From: Cyanosarcina radialis HA8281-LM2
GTDB taxonomy: Bacteria; Cyanobacteriota; Cyanobacteriia; Cyanobacteriales; CCAP-1448
Assembly (NCBI GenBank): GCA_019359615.1
Contig: JAHHHA010000029.1
Span: 19,503 to 83,502, forward strand
Length of the DNA: 64,000 bases
Direction of reading: 5' to 3'
Shown: piece after piece, positions 1 to 8,286 of the stretch
How the letters are laid out: each line of letters starts with the position of its first letter
How positions within the stretch are numbered: position 1 is the first letter of the stretch
Translations under genes and position numbers: made by a program
Notes under the pieces: generated by a model
Database searches by the model: none
What the model saw: the letters and a program-made list of their open reading frames with translations, nothing else
Told to the model about the DNA's origin: nothing

Positions 1-526
1 TAACGGCCTTTTGAGTGGCGTAGTAAGTTTCGTTAGGTATCCCTCTGCTGGTAAGGTAAAAACTGAGTCGGTCTGGAGTAGATTGGCGAATGCGATCGCT
101 GATTAATCCCATCGCTTCATCCCAACTCACTCGGCTAAACCCGACTTCGCCCCGTCGTCGCACCATTGGGTAGGGAATGCGCCCTAAATCTCGTAATTCC
201 CCGCTAGTTTTTCCTTGTAACTGGGAGAGATCTACTAAGATTTTCGAGTCGAATGCTGGCATGGTATTGAGGCGCAACAGCCGCATTCTGACGTTGCACA
301 GGTGGACTCCTGGTAGCGTCCAATCTTGCATCCCGCTAGTGCCCAAGGAGCAACCATCGCAGACTCCTTGGTTGAGGATGCGCCAAGCATATGGTAATTC
401 GTCTAAGTTTTCCCAGAAGGCTCGCCAGCCTTCATAGTAGTTGTTCGGGTGTTGTTCCCCAATGCCAAAGGGTTTCCAACTAGCCCAAAGTGCGGGGTCC
501 CATCCCTTTTTTGGTGGCTTTAACAT
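1..526 (-). CDS. FdhF/YdeP-family molybdopterin oxidoreductase, N-terminal part
   Basis: Only the first 175 codons lie in the window; the gene continues beyond position 1. The protein starts MLKPPKKGWDPALWASWKPF and contains GVCDGCSLGTSGMQDW and, near residue 128, RIPYPMVRRRGEVGFSRVSW, the layout of the FdhF/YdeP group of bis-MGD molybdenum oxidoreductases related to formate dehydrogenase alpha subunits. The substrate of this group is generally not established. The Cys residues of CDGC could belong to an iron-sulfur site, but this is inference. Molybdate uptake genes lie 21 kb away in the same window and would supply the cofactor metal. The start is the ATG at 524-526. Confidence 0.82.
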   Translation of the reverse strand, partial: MLKPPKKGWDPALWASWKPFGIGEQHPNNYYEGWRAFWENLDELPYAWRILNQGVCDGCSLGTSGMQDWTLPGVHLCNVRMRLLRLNTMPAFDSKILVDLSQLQGKTSGELRDLGRIPYPMVRRRGEVGFSRVSWDEAMGLISDRIRQSTPDRLSFYLTSRGIPNETYYATQKAV

Positions 527-574
527 TGAAATTCAGTCCGTCGATCGAAATTAAAAAATAATGGGGTAATCTCT

Positions 575-630
575 TGTGGAACGGGCATCTTGCCCGCCTA
601 CGCCGGATGGCGATAAGATGCTTGCTCCAC
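575..630. repeat. Palindromic repeat of the TGTGG...CCACA type
   Basis: An imperfect inverted repeat beginning TTGTGGAACGGGCATCTTGC and ending GATGCTTGCTCCACAA. The inner GGGCATCTTGCCCGCC resembles the second half of the repeats at 58769 and 59957 and the short GCGGGCATTTTGCCCGC at about 60902. It fills the gap between the molybdoenzyme and the small membrane protein. Confidence 0.6.
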
Positions 631-737
631 AATCTTAACTAACTCTGTCGATCGTGGACGATCGCTCGCTCGAACGATAACCTAGTGATGAATACATCTC
701 TAAATTCTTGCCAGAGGCCATTTAAGCTAATACTGCT

Positions 738-878
738 ATGTCTGACTTAGATCGTGGAATCATGAAGTTCAAAGGGGCAGATACTCCCAAGGCGATCGCC
801 ATCTCATCTGTCTTCGTGTTAGGAGGTATTATCTTCCTGATTTGGTGGGCGTTGCATACTGCCTATACGGCGGGCTGA
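738..878 (+). CDS. 46-aa single-span membrane protein, photosynthetic-membrane type
   Basis: A short gene encoding 46 residues starting MSDLDRGIMKFKG. A charged N-terminus (D3, D5, R6, K10, K12) is followed by one hydrophobic helix from about residue 19 to 41 (AIAISSVFVLGGIIFLIWWA) and a short polar tail. This size and architecture match accessory subunits of cyanobacterial thylakoid complexes (photosystem or NDH-1 small subunits), but I cannot match it to a named one. It stands alone between a divergent molybdoenzyme and a convergent DprA-like gene. No clear Shine-Dalgarno is visible. That it is a gene is well supported by composition and intact frame; the function is unknown. Confidence 0.65.
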   Translation: MSDLDRGIMKFKGADTPKAIAISSVFVLGGIIFLIWWALHTAYTAG

Positions 879-976
879 AAGCAAGGAATGCAAGGAGAGG
901 GCGAAGAGAGTGAAGAGGGCGAAGAATTAATAACTTTGCCCTCTTATCTTCTTCAACCTGCCTCCCGATCCTTGGC

Positions 977-1480
977 TTAATCGAAATAGAACAAGGTAAC
1001 TACTTTCCGTTGCTCTTCAGCCTCATGACAAGTTTGCATCAGAGTATTGCTGTCGTGAAACGCAAAACAAATCAATTGCTGACATCTAGATATAATCTCT
1101 TGATTGCACGTCGCGCTAGCTTCAGCCAGAGACAAGCCATCGTTGGCAGGATTTTCGACTAAGTGCATTACCTGTTGCAATTGCTCTTGAGATTCTCTAG
1201 GTTGGCGATCGAGGCTTTGAGGCAAAATTACTGTTAGCAGATTGGGATCGGCTTTCATCGCGCCTTTAATCGCCGCCGAATTAGTGCCAGTGGCTCCTGA
1301 AGTGATGAGCCGATTGCCCCCCAATACCAGGGCATAGCTCATCATCTCAATTAAATGCTGATGGGTAATCGGAACGTGACGAGAACCCAGCAGAGCAATC
1401 CTTTTAGCGCCTGTTTGCTGGATATTTGCGAGTTCTTGCGCTAAGGTATCGATTTTGGGAATGTCTATTGATTGGCTCAA
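977..1480 (-). CDS. DprA/Smf-like Rossmann-fold protein (stand-alone SLOG domain)
   Basis: A 167-residue protein with a nucleotide-binding Rossmann core. KRIALLGSRHVPITHQH (about 27-43) is the DprA/LOG 'GSR' segment, followed by ALVLGGNRLITSGATGTNSA (about 50-69), the SG.A.G-type motif, and a later LICFAFHDSN strand. It lacks the N-terminal SAM-like and C-terminal winged-helix domains of full DprA (usually about 360 residues). Cyanobacteria commonly encode such a stand-alone homologue, usually labelled DNA recombination-mediator-like. A role in ssDNA loading of RecA is known for DprA but only inferred here. Confidence 0.7.
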   Translation of the reverse strand: MSQSIDIPKIDTLAQELANIQQTGAKRIALLGSRHVPITHQHLIEMMSYALVLGGNRLITSGATGTNSAAIKGAMKADPNLLTVILPQSLDRQPRESQEQLQQVMHLVENPANDGLSLAEASATCNQEIISRCQQLICFAFHDSNTLMQTCHEAEEQRKVVTLFYFD

Positions 1481-1553
1481 TGACGTATTAAGCTGAACAA
1501 CCTCGCTATTTTATAACATTTCTCATGGTCTGGAGAAGTGCAGAAGCTTTGGA

Positions 1554-1700
1554 AGTGTTAAGTGTGGAGTGTGGAGTGTTGAGTGAGAAGAGAGGTTTGA
1601 GCTAATAATACCAAATCCGGTTCTCATACCATCCATTGCTGCCCTCACCCCCAACCCCTCTCCCAGGCTTGGGAGAGGGGAGTCGGAAAGTTTACAACTC
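1554..1700. repeat. Heptanucleotide repeat plus family-B repeat
   Basis: First a degenerate run of GTGGAGT/GTTGAGT heptads (about 1554-1587), then a copy of repeat family B beginning TACCAAATCCGGTTCTCA at 1611, with the core CCCTCACCCCCAACCCC and a GGGAGAGGGG hairpin arm. Its right terminal repeat is degraded. Other family-B copies lie at 4640, 10123, 35040, 35167 and 40938. Confidence 0.75.
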
Positions 1701-1711
1701 ATTTAGGATTG

Positions 1712-2611
1712 CTATAGTTGCTTTATCATTTTGTGAGTTTGGGGTATAACTCGCACCTGCTTAAGATCGCGCTTCATCAAAGCTTGCCATGCCAAAACTC
1801 GATCGGGAGGAGGGGGAAGTATTAAGTGTTGAGTGTTGAGTGTTGAGTGCTGTTGGAAGTGTTGAGTGTTGAGTGTTGAGTGTTGAGTGAATAATTCTCC
1901 CTTCTGCTCCCTCTCTCCCCCTCTCCCCCGGTAGCTGAGCTTGTCGAAGCTCTCCCCCTCTCCCTCCAGCGGGGTAACGGGTTGAAGAAAGACGGGAATC
2001 GCAGGACTGACGGCGGCGACTAATCGGGCCGCTCGTTCTAACTCGGCGACCTCAGTGCGATCGCTGACAATTATTTTGACAAAAATATCTACTCGTGCGT
2101 CGTAACAACTTTGCAAACAGGCTGCATGGGCCGACCAGCGTTCTTCTCCACTAACGCTAGGCAATTTGATATCCATGCCGACTAAATCTAGGTGGGGTAA
2201 AATCCTAGACAATAACTCTGGGCGATGACCTCCAGTTTCTAAATAGATCGGCAAGCCAGTTAGCTGGCGCACTACAGGCAAAAATTCGTTTAAAAACGGG
2301 GCTTGCAGTAAAGGTTCCCCACCAGTGAGGCTGATACTGTCGTGCAATCGGGGCAGGTTTTGACGTTCTACCCACGCTAACAACTCAGATCGAGATACTG
2401 GATTGCGATGAGTAGCAAAATCGCGTTCTCCGGGGGTTTGTTCGATCTGACAGGTAGGAGATGCGTGCCAAGTATGAGCACTATCGCAAAAATGACAGCG
2501 CAGATCGCAAATCGCAAATCGAATGAAGATTTGACGAGTGCCAACGTTTAGCCCTTCGCCTTGAATAGCGGAAAAGACTTCAATTAGGCTGGTTTTAGCA
2601 GCGGCGGTCAC
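1712..2611 (-). CDS. queE: 7-carboxy-7-deazaguanine synthase
   Basis: Radical-SAM enzyme converting 6-carboxytetrahydropterin to 7-carboxy-7-deazaguanine, the committed ring contraction of the queuosine (preQ0) pathway. The N-terminus reads IEVFSAIQGEGLNVGTRQIF, typical of QueE, followed by the [4Fe-4S] motif C35-x3-C39-x2-C42 and the glycine-rich SLTGGEPLLQ (about 91-100). At 299 residues it is longer than most QueE proteins because residues about 214-269 contain low-complexity sequence (TQHSTLNTQH twice) encoded by intergenic-type repeats. The normal C-terminus (HKMIKQL) follows in frame, so the gene looks intact. No other que genes are adjacent. Confidence 0.93.
   Translation of the reverse strand: MTAAAKTSLIEVFSAIQGEGLNVGTRQIFIRFAICDLRCHFCDSAHTWHASPTCQIEQTPGERDFATHRNPVSRSELLAWVERQNLPRLHDSISLTGGEPLLQAPFLNEFLPVVRQLTGLPIYLETGGHRPELLSRILPHLDLVGMDIKLPSVSGEERWSAHAACLQSCYDARVDIFVKIIVSDRTEVAELERAARLVAAVSPAIPVFLQPVTPLEGEGESFDKLSYRGRGGEREQKGELFTQHSTLNTQHFQQHSTLNTQHLILPPPPDRVLAWQALMKRDLKQVRVIPQTHKMIKQL
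1812..1965. repeat. Repeat cluster inside queE
   Basis: Two runs of the GTTGAGT heptad (1821-1849 and 1858-1890), then CTCCC-rich sequence, then an element containing GGTAGCTGAGCTTGTCGAAG (about 1930-1950). The same GCTGAGCTTG[TC]CGAAGC element sits at 7315, 25131 and, inverted, 53684. In the queE strand the heptads read (ACTCAAC)n, which has no stop in any frame. Confidence 0.85.
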
Positions 2612-2753
2612 GCTTTTATTTCGATCGGGTACTGACTAATTGTGACATACTTCCAACGCTGGCCAGATGGAAAGCGCGGTACTTATAGCTCCCCGAACCC
2701 CCGTTAGTTAAAATTGATGTTGGCTCTCATCATCATTTTTCAGCTTTTTTGCC

Positions 2754-4577
2754 ATGCCGCTGCCTCCCATCACCGAAGACACCATCCGGCATCACGCCAA
2801 CGCCAATTCCTTCAGCCGCGGCCAAGCCTACTATGACAGTGGTGCCGTCCTCGATATCGTGCAGCGAGACGATCGAATTCAGGCAGCGATCGAGGGCAGT
2901 GAAGCCAGACCTTATCGGGTCAACCTCCAGTTTGATGCAGGTGGAATTACCGCTGCCTCCTGTAGCTGTCTCTACAATTACGACGGTTGGTGCAAGCATA
3001 TTGTCGCCACGCTTCTCACCTGTATTCGCCAGCCTGATGCCATTACCGTTCGTCCCAGCCTCGCCCAATTGCTCGATCGCCTCGACCACCTGCAAACCCA
3101 ACGCCTCGTGCAAGACCTAGTGCAGGAACACCCGGAATTGATAGATACGATTGACGATCGAGTCGCGCTCCTTACCCTCCCTACCCCAGCACCAGCCAAA
3201 ACCCCAAAAACTCGCCGGACTGCCATCGATCCGGCTCCCTTTCGGCGACAAGTTCGGCAGATTATTCGAGCAGCCATCAACTCGGCAGAAGAAGGCTACG
3301 AAGAAGTCTCGGTCGCGGAAGAGTTACTAGACTTAATTGACAAAGCCCAAGAATTTACCGATCGAGGAGATTGCCAGAGTGCGATCGCCATTCTTGAAGT
3401 AATTACGAGTGCCTGTGCTGATGAGTGGAACGAGTTGGCCGATTACGGGTTGGATAGTGCCGAAGTGGAGAGCTACTTAAACGAGGCGTGGAGCAATGCC
3501 ATCCTCAGCGACGACCTCACCGCAGACGAACGAGCGCACTTACAGGAGACGATCGAGGAATGGCAAGATAGCATCGGTTCTTTTAAGATGAGCCTGACGG
3601 CATTAGAGCAGGGCTGGCACTATCCACCACTGCAACGAGTCCTCCAGGGCGAGATCGGTACTCATGGCGCGTGGGAAGCGGAAAGACCGGAGTATGCTGA
3701 CGATCTAGCATTGGTACGACTCCGTATTCTCGATCGCCAGTCGCGCGATCGGGAGTATTTGAATTTAGCCCTGGCAGAATCCCAGACGACAGAGTACCTG
3801 CTCAAACTGGTGCGCTTGGGACAAATCGAAACGGCGATGCGCCAAGCCCAAGCCTTGATGACTACCCAAGCAGAAGCATTTGCCTTGGCCAAAGCGTTGC
3901 GAGAACAGCAACAGGTGACAGAAGCCTTAGCGATCGCCAAAGCTGGACTCTCTCTATCGGTGCCATCGACCCGCGACCCCTTTGATTTTACCTTCTCTGC
4001 CAAGCCGATCCACAACCCCTTTGAGTTCGCCAGTTGGACGAGCGATCTAGCTGAAGGATTAGGGGATACTCAAACGGCGATCGAGGCTCGGATTGTGGCT
4101 TTCCAAAAGCAACCTTCGTTTCAGGAATATCGCAAACTTGAGGCGTTAGCAGGTCAGCGGTGGCCATCTCTTAAATCTGAGCTATTGCAAAGCCTCCGCC
4201 AGTCTTACCCGTGGGGAGCAGAAACCGCCAAAGTCGATATTTTCCTGCACGAAGGAGCGATCGAAGATGCGATCGAAGCGGTACGATCGACCACCACTTC
4301 TTATTATTCCCATCTGGTTCGTCGCGTCATGACAGCAGCGATCGAGTCTCATCCGGAGTGGGCGATTGCCGAGGGAAAGAGACGAGCAGAACCAACGATG
4401 GATGGGAAGAAGTCCGATCGCTATCAGGATGCAGTTGATTGGTTGAAGCAAGTGCGAGCGGGCTATTTGCAACTAGGGCAAGAAGCACAGTGGACAGCAT
4501 ATCGGCAGGAATTAGTCAATGCACACGGACGGAAATATAAATTGATGGAGTTATTCAAGCAAAAAGGCATGGAGTAG
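2754..4577 (+). CDS. SWIM zinc-finger protein
   Basis: A 607-residue soluble protein. The N-terminal SWIM domain has the zinc ligands C70-x-C72...C80-x-H82 (CSCLYNYDGWCKHIV) preceded by the usual FSRGQAYYDSGAV segment. The remainder is largely alpha-helical and rich in A, E and Q, with TPR-like helical pairs (AEAFALAKALREQQQVTEAL). SWIM domains are predicted DNA- or protein-binding modules; bacterial members are often next to SNF2 helicases, but no helicase is adjacent here. Divergently placed from queE with 142 bp between. The start at 2754 puts the SWIM domain at its usual distance from the N-terminus. Confidence 0.85.
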   Translation: MPLPPITEDTIRHHANANSFSRGQAYYDSGAVLDIVQRDDRIQAAIEGSEARPYRVNLQFDAGGITAASCSCLYNYDGWCKHIVATLLTCIRQPDAITVRPSLAQLLDRLDHLQTQRLVQDLVQEHPELIDTIDDRVALLTLPTPAPAKTPKTRRTAIDPAPFRRQVRQIIRAAINSAEEGYEEVSVAEELLDLIDKAQEFTDRGDCQSAIAILEVITSACADEWNELADYGLDSAEVESYLNEAWSNAILSDDLTADERAHLQETIEEWQDSIGSFKMSLTALEQGWHYPPLQRVLQGEIGTHGAWEAERPEYADDLALVRLRILDRQSRDREYLNLALAESQTTEYLLKLVRLGQIETAMRQAQALMTTQAEAFALAKALREQQQVTEALAIAKAGLSLSVPSTRDPFDFTFSAKPIHNPFEFASWTSDLAEGLGDTQTAIEARIVAFQKQPSFQEYRKLEALAGQRWPSLKSELLQSLRQSYPWGAETAKVDIFLHEGAIEDAIEAVRSTTTSYYSHLVRRVMTAAIESHPEWAIAEGKRRAEPTMDGKKSDRYQDAVDWLKQVRAGYLQLGQEAQWTAYRQELVNAHGRKYKLMELFKQKGME

Positions 4578-4721
4578 TTTCAGCTTATCTATTGCCTAAT
4601 ACCATTTTGGATTTTGGATGAAAGGATTGCGAATAGGCCCCTCTGTCTGGGTTTGGCTAATCCATCTGCCCAGTTCTTTTTTCAAAACCGTCTTGACCTC
4701 GCCCCGACTCCGGCTCCCCTC

Positions 4722-4857
4722 CTTTCAAGGGTATGTTTTTGAGATTTGGGGTGGTTCTGGAGCAGGGGATGCAGGGGGAGCAGGGGAAGAAAAGCCATTG
4801 TTTTCGTCGTCTACTCATCGCTCACAGAGCCAATTTTTAAAACCATACACCTGTAAG
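4722..4857. mobile_element. MITE, family H, 136 bp, with 11-bp target duplication
   Basis: Terminal inverted repeats are CTTTCAAGGGTATGTTTT on the left and AAAACCATACACCTGTAAG on the right (reverse complement CTTACAGGTGTATGGTTTT). Both sides carry the direct repeat CGGCTCCCCTC (4711-4721 and 4858-4868). No coding capacity. A near-identical copy is at 16420-16564. The 11-bp duplication is compatible with an IS4-type transposase acting in trans, which is inference. Confidence 0.88.
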
Positions 4858-4879
4858 CGGCTCCCCTCTCCCAAGGGAG

Positions 4880-5091
4880 CTACCGTGTATACATAAGTTA
4901 TCGATTTGCCGTTTCACACTAAGATCCCCCTAAATCCCCCTTAAAAAGGGGGACTTTGATAACTTTCCCCTGTTTGGTGCAAGCTGCACAGCGAGGGAAC
5001 CTCGCCGCAACTCCCCCCCTTTTTAAGGGGGGGCTAGGGGGGATCTAATGCAGGGCCTCCAAGTTTTCCCACAGATGTGTATACACGGTAG
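4880..5091. mobile_element. MITE, family E, 212 bp, with 10-bp target duplication
   Basis: Terminal inverted repeats are CTACCGTGTATACATAAG on the left and ATGTGTATACACGGTAG on the right. The flanks are CCCAAGGGAG at 4870-4879 and again at 5092-5101. Inside is a large imperfect palindrome, GATCCCCCTAAATCCCCC...GGGGGGCTAGGGGGGATC (4924-5045), with a loop containing GCGAGGGAACCTCGCCG. A truncated relative is at 23853-24145. Confidence 0.88.
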
Positions 5092-5152
5092 CCCAAGGGA
5101 GAGGGGTTGGGGGTGAGGGCAGCAATGGATGGTATGAGAACCGGATTTGGTA

Positions 5153-6670
5153 TCAATAAATTTCCCCATATTTTTGACGGATGTAGCTAATAAACGGATC
5201 GATGCTTAAGGGGTTGCCTGTAGCTTTTTGCATCAGTTCGACTGGAGTGTACTTACAACCGTGCTGGTAAATGTTGGTTTGCAGCCAATTGAGTAACGTC
5301 TGGAAATTGCCCTGCTGAATTTGGGTAGGAATTTCTGGGTGTGCCTGCAACGCAGCGGCGAAAAATTGGGCGCTCATCAGGTTGCCGAGAGTGTAGCCTT
5401 GAAACATTCCCCCAATGCTGCCCATGTACCAGTGAACGTCTTGCATGACCCCTTCGCTGTCGCTGCTAGGAACGATACCGAGAGCCGTGCGATATCCTTC
5501 GTTCCAAGCTGCGGGTAAATCCCGCACGGCTAATTTACCTTCTAGCATCTGCAACTCTAGCTCGAAGCGGATGGCGACGTGCAAATTGTAGGTGACTTCA
5601 TCAGCATCGGTGCGAATGAGCGATCGCTCGACTTTATTTATTGCCCGATAGAAGGTTTCTACAGACACATCTTGCAACTGAGTCGGGAAAACCGCTTGCA
5701 ACTGCGGATAGAAGAACTGCCAAAACTCGCGGCTGCGCCCGACTAAGTTTTCCCACAACCGAGATTGACTTTCGTGAACTCCGGCTGACGTGCCGTTGGC
5801 CAGAGGTGTAGCCTCAAATTCTGGCGAAATCCCTTGTTCGTACATCGCATGGCCGGTTTCGTGGATGCTACTAAATAGCGCCTGTGCCAGGTGGTTTTCG
5901 TAAACGCGAGTGGTGATGCGAACATCTCCTAACGAGAATTTCGTCATAAAGGGGTGCAGAGTCTTATCTTGTCTGCCCCGCTGCAAGTCATAACCTAGCT
6001 GGGCGATAACTTGGTGGCTAAAAGCTAATTGCCGATCTTCGGGGAAATGCTGGCGCAAGCAAGTATCGTCTATAGCTGGTTGGGAAGCAATAGATTGGAC
6101 TATAGGTACTAACTCCTCTCGCAATCGGGCAAATAGCGATCGCACTGTATTGGCCGTCATGCCGTAGTCGGCATCTTCTATTAACGGATCGGCGATATGT
6201 TCGTAACCGGGGAAAAAATTGGCATATTCGCGGCTCAATTCGAGCATCCTTTCTAAATAAGGCTGGACGGCGGCAAAGTTATTTTCTGGGCGAGCTTTGG
6301 CCCAAGCACCGTAACACTCGGTGCGATGGTGAGAGAATCTAGCCACAAACTCGGCAGGGACTTTAACAGCGCGATCGTACTCCCTTTTGGTAATCCGAAT
6401 TAAGCTGGCTTCGTCGGTATCGTAGGGCAAGCTGGTTCGATCGGTTTGCAGATCTGCTAGCAACTGCCCTATAGCCGGAGCGGTAAACTTTTCGTGAGCA
6501 ATTTGTCCTAGAGTTGCCAGTTGCCGCCCCCTAGCTGCTGCCCCACCAGCAGGCATATAGGTAGCTTGGTCCCAATGCAGCAGTGAAGCCGCCGAGTTAA
6601 TGTCGTTGATTTCCGTCAAGCGAGTTTTCAGTTCAGCAAGCTTGGGGTGAGTCTTTTCCAACGTCTGCAT
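5153..6670 (-). CDS. Carboxypeptidase Taq, M32 family metallopeptidase
   Basis: A 505-residue cytoplasmic zinc carboxypeptidase, the normal length for family M32. The catalytic motif H270-E-T-G-H274 (SSIHETGHAMYEQG) is present, with the downstream glutamate region HESQSRLWENLVGRS that completes the zinc site. N-terminal LLHWDQATYMPAGGAAARG and C-terminal GSIGGMFQGYTLGNLMSAQ are family hallmarks. It removes C-terminal amino acids from peptides, a general peptide-turnover role. Monocistronic; the family-B repeat abuts its stop codon. Confidence 0.94.
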   Translation of the reverse strand: MQTLEKTHPKLAELKTRLTEINDINSAASLLHWDQATYMPAGGAAARGRQLATLGQIAHEKFTAPAIGQLLADLQTDRTSLPYDTDEASLIRITKREYDRAVKVPAEFVARFSHHRTECYGAWAKARPENNFAAVQPYLERMLELSREYANFFPGYEHIADPLIEDADYGMTANTVRSLFARLREELVPIVQSIASQPAIDDTCLRQHFPEDRQLAFSHQVIAQLGYDLQRGRQDKTLHPFMTKFSLGDVRITTRVYENHLAQALFSSIHETGHAMYEQGISPEFEATPLANGTSAGVHESQSRLWENLVGRSREFWQFFYPQLQAVFPTQLQDVSVETFYRAINKVERSLIRTDADEVTYNLHVAIRFELELQMLEGKLAVRDLPAAWNEGYRTALGIVPSSDSEGVMQDVHWYMGSIGGMFQGYTLGNLMSAQFFAAALQAHPEIPTQIQQGNFQTLLNWLQTNIYQHGCKYTPVELMQKATGNPLSIDPFISYIRQKYGEIY

Positions 6671-6759
6671 GATTTAGTGTCGGTTCTCGTTTTTTTGATT
6701 TTAGCCCGCTGGGAGCGATCGGTTGAGCTTACAGGCTACCGCTGAGAATTGCGATCGCA

Positions 6760-7365
6760 CTAACTGGTAAACAGGGAAACAATCCAATAAGAGGTTCGAT
6801 CTACTTGCATCAACCGACCTTGGGTAACGGGTACTTGGTAAACTTTAACCTTGAGTAGGGATTTTCCAGTCTGAGGATCTTTTACAGCCTCGGTTTTGAG
6901 TCGATCGGGAAACCAATCTTCAACCTCGATCGAATCTTCGCTAGGTACTCCTGGCTTCTTCGCTGCTGTTAACATCTTATCGGCATCGATCGGGCTGAAA
7001 GTCATTACTCCTGTTAGCCTCCAGTCGCTAGGACCTAATACCCCATCTCCAAACTTTATAGTTTGCCAAAGAACTGTTTTTGGTCGGTAGGGTAGTTCGA
7101 TCCGCCCCGATGTTAGCTTGAGGAAATCGTCAACGTTACTACTTATTTTCGAGGGGGTAATTTGAGTTTTATTAGGAGCATTAGCAGTGCGGGTCGCTTC
7201 TGGTTGTTGGGGATTGGAGATCGCCCCCGTGCAAGCAGGAATGGCGATCGCCGCCACTATACCCAATAAAAACCATTTCTGACAAAAAATAATTTTTGAC
7301 TTTTGACTTGGTAGCTGAGCTTGCCGAAGCTTGACTTTTGACTTAATTTGACGATGTTTTGCCAT
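6760..7365 (-). CDS. Putative lipoprotein with repeat-derived N-terminus
   Basis: A 201-residue protein of unrecognised family. A hydrophobic segment WFLLGIVAAIAIPACTG ends in a lipobox-like IPAC (Cys45), suggesting a signal peptide II type membrane-anchored lipoprotein, followed by a Thr/Asn/Pro-rich linker and a globular domain from about residue 75. Residues about 7-25 (IKSKVKLRQAQLPSQKSKI) are encoded by the GTCAAAA heptad repeat and a GCTTCGGCAAGCTCAGC element. No other in-frame ATG lies before the hydrophobic segment, so the repeat probably is translated as the n-region of the signal peptide. The cysteine assignment is inference. Confidence 0.65.
   Translation of the reverse strand: MAKHRQIKSKVKLRQAQLPSQKSKIIFCQKWFLLGIVAAIAIPACTGAISNPQQPEATRTANAPNKTQITPSKISSNVDDFLKLTSGRIELPYRPKTVLWQTIKFGDGVLGPSDWRLTGVMTFSPIDADKMLTAAKKPGVPSEDSIEVEDWFPDRLKTEAVKDPQTGKSLLKVKVYQVPVTQGRLMQVDRTSYWIVSLFTS
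7284..7346. repeat. TTTTGAC heptads with GCTGAGCTTG element
   Basis: Heptads TTTTTGACTTTTGACTT flank GGTAGCTGAGCTTGCCGAAG; the whole block sits inside the 5' end of the lipoprotein gene. In the coding strand it reads (GTCAAAA)n, free of stops in all frames. Confidence 0.8.
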
Positions 7366-7418
7366 TAGCGAATTATCCCAAATCTAGCTCGATCGATTAG
7401 TCGTCTTTTTGCCACCAG

Positions 7419-7529
7419 TTACTTCAAATCCTTCATAATTTTATGCAGCAAGTCTGGCATCATCATGGCGATCGCTGGGGCATCTTTAGCAGTTGCTTGG
7501 ACGATTTGGATATCGAGAATATCGCTCAT
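7419..7529 (-). pseudogene. GNAT acetyltransferase N-terminal fragment
   Basis: A 36-codon frame beginning 5 bp after the methyltransferase stop codon. MSDILDIQIVQATAKDAPAI resembles the first strand and helix of GNAT acetyltransferases (I-R-x-A-T-x-x-D-A), then stops at TAA after HKIMKDLK. No continuation is recognisable in other frames before the lipoprotein gene. Probably the 5' stub of a gene that lost its remainder; it could also be a real very small peptide. Confidence 0.4.
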
Positions 7530-7534
7530 AGTTG

Positions 7535-8236
7535 TTAGCAGTTCCCGTGAAATTTAGCTACCCAGCCGCCGAACAAGTAAGCATTATAAAACCGTTCGAT
7601 TTCGTTGAAGCCAACGGTTTGCAATAATTCTATAATTCTCGATTCTACGACGTAATGGACGGCATTCATGCGCAGATTAAAGTTTTCTTCGATTTCTTGT
7701 TTTGAAGCGACTCCAGAATTGAATTCGTAAAGTTTCCAGGCTGAAGAAAAATGTTGAAATTGTCGTGATTTTTTATCTCCGTGCAAGTCGGCGATGATGA
7801 ATGTAGCTCCTGGTTTGAGACGTTTGGCAATGCTCTGAAGCAAGGCTAACTTTGAGCCGTCATCCGGCAGGAAGTGCATTACTAGCATTAAAGTTGCTGC
7901 GTCGTAAAGTTTAGATTCTGGGAGTTCGTCGGTTACGCCCAAGTGTAACTTAACTCGATCGCCTAACTTATTTTCTGCCAACTTCTGGTTAGCTACTGCC
8001 ATCATATCTGGAGATGGTTCGACTCCGGTAAACTGCCATTCTGGATATAGTTGGCTGAGGTTAACGATTTCCATCCCCGTACCAGAACCGACGACCAATA
8101 TGTCAGCTTGCCGACCGAGATTTAAACCCAGCAAGGCATATGCCATGTTATGTAAGCCTTCATAACCGGGAATGCTGATGCGAATTTTTCGATCGTATTT
8201 TTGAGCGCGATCGCTGTCGAATTTGATTTCTGACAT
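7535..8236 (-). CDS. Class I SAM-dependent methyltransferase
   Basis: A 233-residue protein with SAM-binding motif I ILVVGSGTGMEIVNLS (about 45-60), the acidic motif II end FTGVEPSPDMM, and motif IV-like AATLMLVMHFLPDDGS. The domain resembles the UbiE/TAM-type Methyltransf fold; the substrate is not evident. Divergent from a GNAT gene with about 50 bp between them, and followed by a GNAT fragment. Confidence 0.85.
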   Translation of the reverse strand: MSEIKFDSDRAQKYDRKIRISIPGYEGLHNMAYALLGLNLGRQADILVVGSGTGMEIVNLSQLYPEWQFTGVEPSPDMMAVANQKLAENKLGDRVKLHLGVTDELPESKLYDAATLMLVMHFLPDDGSKLALLQSIAKRLKPGATFIIADLHGDKKSRQFQHFSSAWKLYEFNSGVASKQEIEENFNLRMNAVHYVVESRIIELLQTVGFNEIERFYNAYLFGGWVAKFHGNC

Positions 8237-8286
8237 AGCAGATTAAAATATTAAGTATAACAATTCGATCGAGGGGGCTTAGCTAG

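Larger units (their letters stand above)
4640..5152. repeat. Family-B repeat interrupted by two MITEs
   Basis: This 575-bp gap after the SWIM gene has no gene. Its backbone is a family-B repeat: AAAACCGTCTTGACCTC...CGGCTCCCCTCTCCCAAG...GGGAGAGGGGTTGGGGGTGA...GAACCGGATTTGGTATCAA. The backbone is cut at 4722 and again at 4880 by two different inserted elements, each flanked by a direct duplication. Deleting both elements and one copy of each duplication restores a sequence like the intact copy at 35167-35287. Confidence 0.85.

Noticed and set aside
2733..3280. Open frames on the opposite strand of the SWIM gene
   Set aside because: They mirror a well-supported gene with a recognisable zinc finger; codon pattern in high-GC sequence opens them by chance.
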